From positions 1 to 10,690 of the forward strand of contig CAMPGG010000101.1 in NCBI GenBank assembly GCA_946885335.1: a stretch of DNA of 10,690 nt, read 5' to 3'. Source of the DNA: an uncultured Chitinophagaceae bacterium (lineage in GTDB: Bacteria > Bacteroidota > Bacteroidia > Chitinophagales > Chitinophagaceae). Below are positions 7,073-10,690 of this stretch, in pieces (positions within the stretch are counted from its first letter, which is position 1; every line of letters starts with the position of its first letter). The notes below the pieces were generated by a model. The model was given only the letters and a program-made list of their open reading frames with translations, searched no databases and was not told where the DNA came from. The translations under genes and the position numbers were made by a program.

Positions 7073-8065
7073 ATGCAACAGAAAAGAATTTTAATAACCG
7101 GTGCTGCCGGGTTTTTGGGATCTCATCTTTGTGATCGTTTTATTAAAGAAGGTTACCGCGTAATTGGAATGGATAATTTAATTACAGGCGATCTTAAAAA
7201 CATTGAACACTTATTCAAACTGGAGCAGTTTGAATTTTATCATCATGACGTAACAAAGTTTATTCATATCCAGGGAGACCTTGATTATATTTTGCACTTT
7301 GCTTCTCCCGCCAGTCCAATAGATTATTTGAAGATTCCCATTCAAACATTGAAAGTGGGTGCCATGGGTACACACAATTGTCTGGGACTTGCAAAAGCAA
7401 AAGGAGCCAGGATACTGGTTGCCAGTACGAGTGAAGTGTATGGTGATCCATTGGTTCATCCGCAAACAGAAGAATATTGGGGTAATGTAAACCCGGTTGG
7501 TCCGCGTGGAGTTTATGATGAAGCCAAGCGTTATATGGAGTCCATTACCATGGCGTATCACACATACCATAATGTAGATACCCGCATCATCCGCATTTTC
7601 AATACTTATGGACCCAGAATGAGGTTGAATGATGGCCGTGCGTTACCTGCTTTTATAGGCCAGGCACTAAGGGGAGAGGACATGACAGTTTTTGGAGATG
7701 GTTCACAAACACGTTCATTTTGTTATGTAGATGACCTGGTTGAAGGTATCTACCGGTTACTAATGAGCGATTATAATATGCCTGTGAATATTGGCAACCC
7801 GGATGAAATTTCTTTAAAAGATTTTGCACAGGAGATTCTGCAATTAACCGGTAATAAAGTAAAGATCGTTTACAAACCATTACCGGTAGATGATCCCAAA
7901 CAAAGACAACCGGATATTACCAAAGCCAAAACATTGCTGGGCTGGCAGCCAACCGTAAATCGCGGGGAAGGTTTGAAGATCACCTATGATTATTTCAAAT
8001 CACTTCCACCGGAAGAATGGTCAAAGGAACCCAAAGAATTTGCAGGCAGTAAATATTCAAAATAA
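7073..8065 (+). CDS. uxs: UDP-glucuronate decarboxylase (UDP-xylose synthase)
   Basis: The 330-residue extended short-chain dehydrogenase converts UDP-glucuronate to UDP-xylose through an NAD-bound 4-keto intermediate. The nucleotide motif is GAAGFLG (10-16). The UXS signature is nearly intact: [19 protein letters not shown] (75-93), [10 protein letters not shown] (117-126) with the catalytic Glu121, [19 protein letters not shown] (135-153) with the Tyr148/Lys152 pair, and later [19 protein letters not shown] (207-225). The run of PVGPR with SEVYGDP separates it from epimerases and dTDP-glucose dehydratases. The start ATG follows the ugd stop by four bases. Together the two genes give UDP-glucose to UDP-xylose in two steps. 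Whether free UDP-xylose or a 4-keto by-product is the main output cannot be told from sequence. Confidence 0.95.
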   Translation: MQQKRILITGAAGFLGSHLCDRFIKEGYRVIGMDNLITGDLKNIEHLFKLEQFEFYHHDVTKFIHIQGDLDYILHFASPASPIDYLKIPIQTLKVGAMGTHNCLGLAKAKGARILVASTSEVYGDPLVHPQTEEYWGNVNPVGPRGVYDEAKRYMESITMAYHTYHNVDTRIIRIFNTYGPRMRLNDGRALPAFIGQALRGEDMTVFGDGSQTRSFCYVDDLVEGIYRLLMSDYNMPVNIGNPDEISLKDFAQEILQLTGNKVKIVYKPLPVDDPKQRQPDITKAKTLLGWQPTVNRGEGLKITYDYFKSLPPEEWSKEPKEFAGSKYSK

Positions 8066-8092
8066 AATTTCATTCAAAAATTATAGTAAAGC

Positions 8093-9382
8093 ATGTACAA
8101 AGAGTTGATTGACAAGAAGGCTAAATTGGCGGTTATTGGTTTAGGTTATGTTGGATTACCTATTGCATTGGAATTTGCAAAAAAAATATCCGTAATAGGT
8201 TTTGATATCAGCGAGAAAAGAGTGGATTTGATGAAACAGGGTATTGATCCCAGCAATGAATTGGAATCCGAAGCCTTTGATAATTGTGATATTACATTCA
8301 CTACTTCGCTTGAAGATTTAAAAGAAGCAAAATTCTTTGTAGTTGCAGTTCCTACACCTGTTGATGAACACAATGTTCCTAATCTTGTTCCGGTTCAAAA
8401 AGCTTCTGAAACGATTGGAAAGGTTATTAAAAAAGGAGATTACGTTGTTTTTGAAAGCACCGTATATCCTGGTTGCACCGAAGAAGATTGTTTACCTATC
8501 ATTGAAAAAATATCCGGGCTTTCTAATCTTACCGATTTTAAATCGGGTTATTCTCCTGAGCGAATAAACCCGGGTGATAAAGTACATACATTAACCAATG
8601 TAATAAAAGTTGTTTCCGGTTGTGATGCAGAATCGCTTGAAGAGATTGCACAAGTTTATGAGTTAGTTGTAAAAGCAGGTGTGCATCGGGCATCATCGAT
8701 AAAAGTTGCGGAAGCGGCCAAGATCATAGAAAATACACAACGTGATCTCAACATCGCATTGATGAATGAATTGTCAATAATTTTTGATAAGATGGGGATC
8801 AATACATACGAAGTATTGGAAGCTGCAGGTACTAAATGGAATTTCTTGAAGTTTCAACCTGGTTTGGTTGGCGGACATTGCATCGGCGTTGATCCATATT
8901 ACCTGACCTATAAGGCAGCTGAATTAGGTTATAGTTCAAAAGTTATCCTGGCTGGTCGCAGTACCAATGACCAGATGGGCGCTTATGTTGCTAAAAAAGT
9001 TTTACAGCACATCATACAGAATAATGGAAATGTAAAAGATGCAAAAGTGCTGATCATGGGTGCTACTTTCAAAGAAAATGTCAGCGATATCCGTAATTCA
9101 AAGGTGGCTGATGTAGTAAATAATTTGAAGGAATATTTTCTGAAAGTTCATATACACGATCCGCATGCAGATTCAGAGGAATTAAATCATGAATATGGAT
9201 TTGGATTAACTAAAAATATAGACAATGATTATGACGCAGTGATCATGGCCGTTCTGCATGATGATTATTTGGAATTAAACGATGAATATTTTGCCGGTAT
9301 TACAAAACCAACTGCATTAATAGCGGATTTAAAAGGGATGTACCGTAATAAGATTAGTCAGCGTCAATATTGGAGTTTATAA
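8093..9382 (+). CDS. Nucleotide-sugar 6-dehydrogenase, TviB/WbpO type (UDP-HexNAc dehydrogenase)
   Basis: The 429-residue protein belongs to the UDP-glucose/GDP-mannose dehydrogenase superfamily but to a different branch from ugd in the same operon. It has GLGYVGLP (16-23), VPTPVDEHNVPNL (86-98), ESTVYPGCTEE (121-131), the branch-typical SGYSPERINPGDKVHTL (151-167), and catalytic Cys263 in GGHCIGVDPYYLT (260-272). GATFKENVSDIRNSK (323-337) marks the C-terminal domain. The SPERINPGD and GHCIGVDPYYL blocks match TviB/WbpO/VipA-type enzymes, which oxidise UDP-GlcNAc or UDP-GalNAc to the 6-carboxylate. Which of the two is used cannot be decided by eye. It lies 27 bases after uxs and 17 before rmlC. 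Its product could feed the aminotransferase at 4615 if a 3-dehydrogenase exists elsewhere. Confidence 0.88.
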   Translation: MYKELIDKKAKLAVIGLGYVGLPIALEFAKKISVIGFDISEKRVDLMKQGIDPSNELESEAFDNCDITFTTSLEDLKEAKFFVVAVPTPVDEHNVPNLVPVQKASETIGKVIKKGDYVVFESTVYPGCTEEDCLPIIEKISGLSNLTDFKSGYSPERINPGDKVHTLTNVIKVVSGCDAESLEEIAQVYELVVKAGVHRASSIKVAEAAKIIENTQRDLNIALMNELSIIFDKMGINTYEVLEAAGTKWNFLKFQPGLVGGHCIGVDPYYLTYKAAELGYSSKVILAGRSTNDQMGAYVAKKVLQHIIQNNGNVKDAKVLIMGATFKENVSDIRNSKVADVVNNLKEYFLKVHIHDPHADSEELNHEYGFGLTKNIDNDYDAVIMAVLHDDYLELNDEYFAGITKPTALIADLKGMYRNKISQRQYWSL

Positions 9383-9399
9383 TAACCAACGAATAGAAC

Positions 9400-9954
9400 A
9401 TGCCATTTTTAGAAACAGGTTTTCAGGGTTTATATATTTTTGAACCAAAAGTATTTGAAGACAGTCGCGGGTATTTTTTTGAAGCTTTTAACGGGGCTGT
9501 ATTTCATGAAAAAGATTTAGAAGATCATTTTATACAGGATAACCAATCACTTTCTTCCTACGGGGTTATCCGTGGATTGCATTATCAAAAAAATCCTTAT
9601 GCCCAGGTAAAACTGGTAAGGGTTCTGCAGGGAAGAATTTTGGATGTTGCCGTTGACATCCGGAAAGGCTCACCAACTTATGGAAAGAGTTTTTGCCTTG
9701 AATTATCCTCGGAAAATAAAAAACAACTTTATATTCCTGCCGGATTTGCACATGGTTTTTCTGTGTTAAGTGAAACAGCTATCGTGCTTTATAAATGCAA
9801 TGCCTTGTACAATAAAGAAAGTGAAGGCGGTATTTATTTTAATGATCCTGCATTAGCATTGGATTGGGGTATTCCTGGCGAAAAAGCAATTATTTCAGAT
9901 AAAGACAAAGTGCTGCCTATGCTGAATGAAATTGAAAATAATTTTACTTTCTAA
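9400..9954 (+). CDS. rmlC: dTDP-4-dehydrorhamnose 3,5-epimerase
   Basis: The 184-residue cupin converts dTDP-4-keto-6-deoxyglucose to dTDP-4-keto-L-rhamnose, the third step to dTDP-L-rhamnose. It has FEDSRGYFFEAFN (19-31), DNQSLSSYGVIRGLHYQ (47-63) with the expected base His61, KLVRVLQGRILDVAVDIR (71-88) with Lys71, GSPTYGK (90-96), LYIPAGFAHGF (110-120) and Tyr131 in LYKCN as the expected acid. The complete set of epimerase residues argues for true RmlC rather than a related 3,4-ketoisomerase or 3-epimerase. Length is normal. It lies 17 bases after the upstream dehydrogenase gene, and rmlD follows after 42 bases. The first two pathway enzymes, RmlA and RmlB, are not in the window. Confidence 0.94.
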   Translation: MPFLETGFQGLYIFEPKVFEDSRGYFFEAFNGAVFHEKDLEDHFIQDNQSLSSYGVIRGLHYQKNPYAQVKLVRVLQGRILDVAVDIRKGSPTYGKSFCLELSSENKKQLYIPAGFAHGFSVLSETAIVLYKCNALYNKESEGGIYFNDPALALDWGIPGEKAIISDKDKVLPMLNEIENNFTF

Positions 9955-9959
9955 CCTGT

Positions 9960-9980
9960 CTGCATAATTTTTTTATGTAG
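9960..9980 (+). other. Small AT-rich hairpin between rmlC and rmlD
   Basis: CTGCATAA (9960-9967) can pair with TTATGTAG (9973-9980), with one G-T wobble and a loop of five Ts. No T-run follows the stem, so it does not look like a terminator. It sits in the largest gap of the operon, just before the rmlD start. It could be an mRNA processing or stability element, or chance in AT-rich DNA. Confidence 0.2.
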
Positions 9981-9996
9981 ATATGAAAATAGGTAA

Positions 9997-10690
9997 ATGT
10001 CAGATTTAAAAAAGATATTGGTAACAGGTTCCAACGGGCAACTTGGGAAAGAATTACAACGTATTTGTAATACAATGCCTGGTTATGAATTTGTTTTTTT
10101 ATCTAAGTCAGATATGCCGGTTAACCAATTCGAAATGGTAAGGCATATTTTCAATACTTTGAAACCAGCTTATTGCATTAATTGTGCTGCTTACACTGCT
10201 GTTGATAAAGCTGAAGAAGAAAAAGACCTGGCATTTGAAATTAATGGGGAAGCGGTAGGCGTATTAGCGGCTGTATGTTTAGAGCATGAAACAAAATTCA
10301 TTCATATTTCTACGGATTATGTTTTTGATGGAAAAGGGGATAAGCCTTATTTAGAATCAGATGAAACATCACCGGTAAATGCTTATGGCGCTTCCAAATT
10401 AAAAGGTGAAGAAGAAGCGTTTAAATATAATCCCGACTCACTGATTATCCGGACATCCTGGGTATATTCTGAGTTTGGGAAAAATTTTGTCAAGACCATG
10501 TTACGTTTAATGGCTGATAAAAATTCCATAAGCGTAGTGAATGACCAGCTTGGTTCACCAACTTATGCGGCTGACCTGGCTGATGTTATTTTAAAAATCA
10601 TCCAATTACAGGAATGGAAACCGGGCATTTATCATTTCAGTAATGAAGGTGTTATAACCTGGTTTGATTTCGCAAATGCAATAAAAGAAA
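9997..10690 (+). CDS. rmlD: dTDP-4-dehydrorhamnose reductase (partial, 3' end outside window)
   Basis: The frame opens at ATG 9997 and stays open to the right edge, with 231 codons visible. It encodes a short-chain reductase that uses NAD(P)H to make dTDP-L-rhamnose, the last step of the pathway. Seen are ILVTGSNGQLGKEL (7-20), INCAAYTAVDKAE (61-73), HISTDYVFDG (103-112), the catalytic pair Tyr130/Lys134 in NAYGASKLKGEE, IRTSWVYSEFGKNF (151-164) and VVNDQLGSPTYAADLA (180-195). These identify RmlD rather than a general epimerase. Family members are usually about 280-300 residues, so roughly 55-70 residues lie outside. An ATG at 9983 is out of frame and was not chosen. It probably forms a pair with rmlC. 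Confidence 0.93.
   Translation, partial: MSDLKKILVTGSNGQLGKELQRICNTMPGYEFVFLSKSDMPVNQFEMVRHIFNTLKPAYCINCAAYTAVDKAEEEKDLAFEINGEAVGVLAAVCLEHETKFIHISTDYVFDGKGDKPYLESDETSPVNAYGASKLKGEEEAFKYNPDSLIIRTSWVYSEFGKNFVKTMLRLMADKNSISVVNDQLGSPTYAADLADVILKIIQLQEWKPGIYHFSNEGVITWFDFANAIKE

Noticed and set aside
7211..7570. 119-codon minus-strand frame inside uxs
   Set aside because: It is antisense to the highly conserved UXS signature region and has no motif of its own.
8093..9382. Possibility that this is a second copy of ugd from duplication
   Set aside because: The motifs differ throughout (GHCIGVDPYYL against GSCFPKD, SPERINPGD against NPEFLREG), so it is a distinct branch of the superfamily.
1..10690. 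Defence system, CRISPR array, insertion sequence, prophage, or tRNA/rRNA gene
   Set aside because: I saw no spaced repeats, transposase or integrase motifs, terminal inverted repeats, or RNA gene signatures; nearly all DNA is taken by housekeeping and envelope genes.

Overview
The window looks like chromosomal DNA of a Bacteroidota bacterium, most likely Chitinophagaceae-like (the family call is an inference from memory of protein flavour, not from a search). The reasons are AT-rich sequence, start codons without obvious Shine-Dalgarno sequences, several intergenic matches to the Bacteroidota -7 promoter element TAnnTTTG, and proteins typical of the phylum: a WW-starting CcsA/CcmC, a small secreted-type CcmD, and a hypothetical protein of a type I associate with this phylum. 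No mobile elements, CRISPR arrays, tRNAs or rRNAs were seen.

Left block (1-2342, minus strand), in transcription order: thymidine kinase (tdk), heme exporter subunit CcmB, then after a 131-base gap with its own candidate promoter, the heme-handling membrane protein CcmC/CcsA and the small CcmD (running off the left edge). This is a cytochrome c maturation locus headed by a nucleotide-salvage gene. Centre (2442-4372): a plus-strand conserved hypothetical gene faces kdtA (Kdo transferase, minus strand). Their 3' ends overlap by 31 bases, and a strong intrinsic terminator for the plus gene (UUCG tetraloop plus U-tract) lies inside the kdtA coding sequence.

Right block (4615-10690, plus strand): six closely packed genes with gaps of 4 to 42 bases, probably one operon. 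They are a DegT-family sugar aminotransferase, UDP-glucose 6-dehydrogenase, UDP-glucuronate decarboxylase, a second nucleotide-sugar dehydrogenase of the TviB/WbpO type, RmlC, and RmlD (cut by the right edge). Together they would make activated sugars for surface polysaccharide: UDP-GlcA converted to UDP-xylose, a UDP-HexNAc uronic acid that could lead to an amino sugar, and the last two steps to dTDP-L-rhamnose. No glycosyltransferase, flippase or polymerase is in the window. Divergent kdtA (inner-core LPS) fits an envelope-glycan neighbourhood.

I did not find a convincing undescribed system. The items most worth a second look are the altered tryptophan-rich loop of CcmC, the terminator embedded antisense in kdtA, and the uncharacterised gene at 2442-3140.
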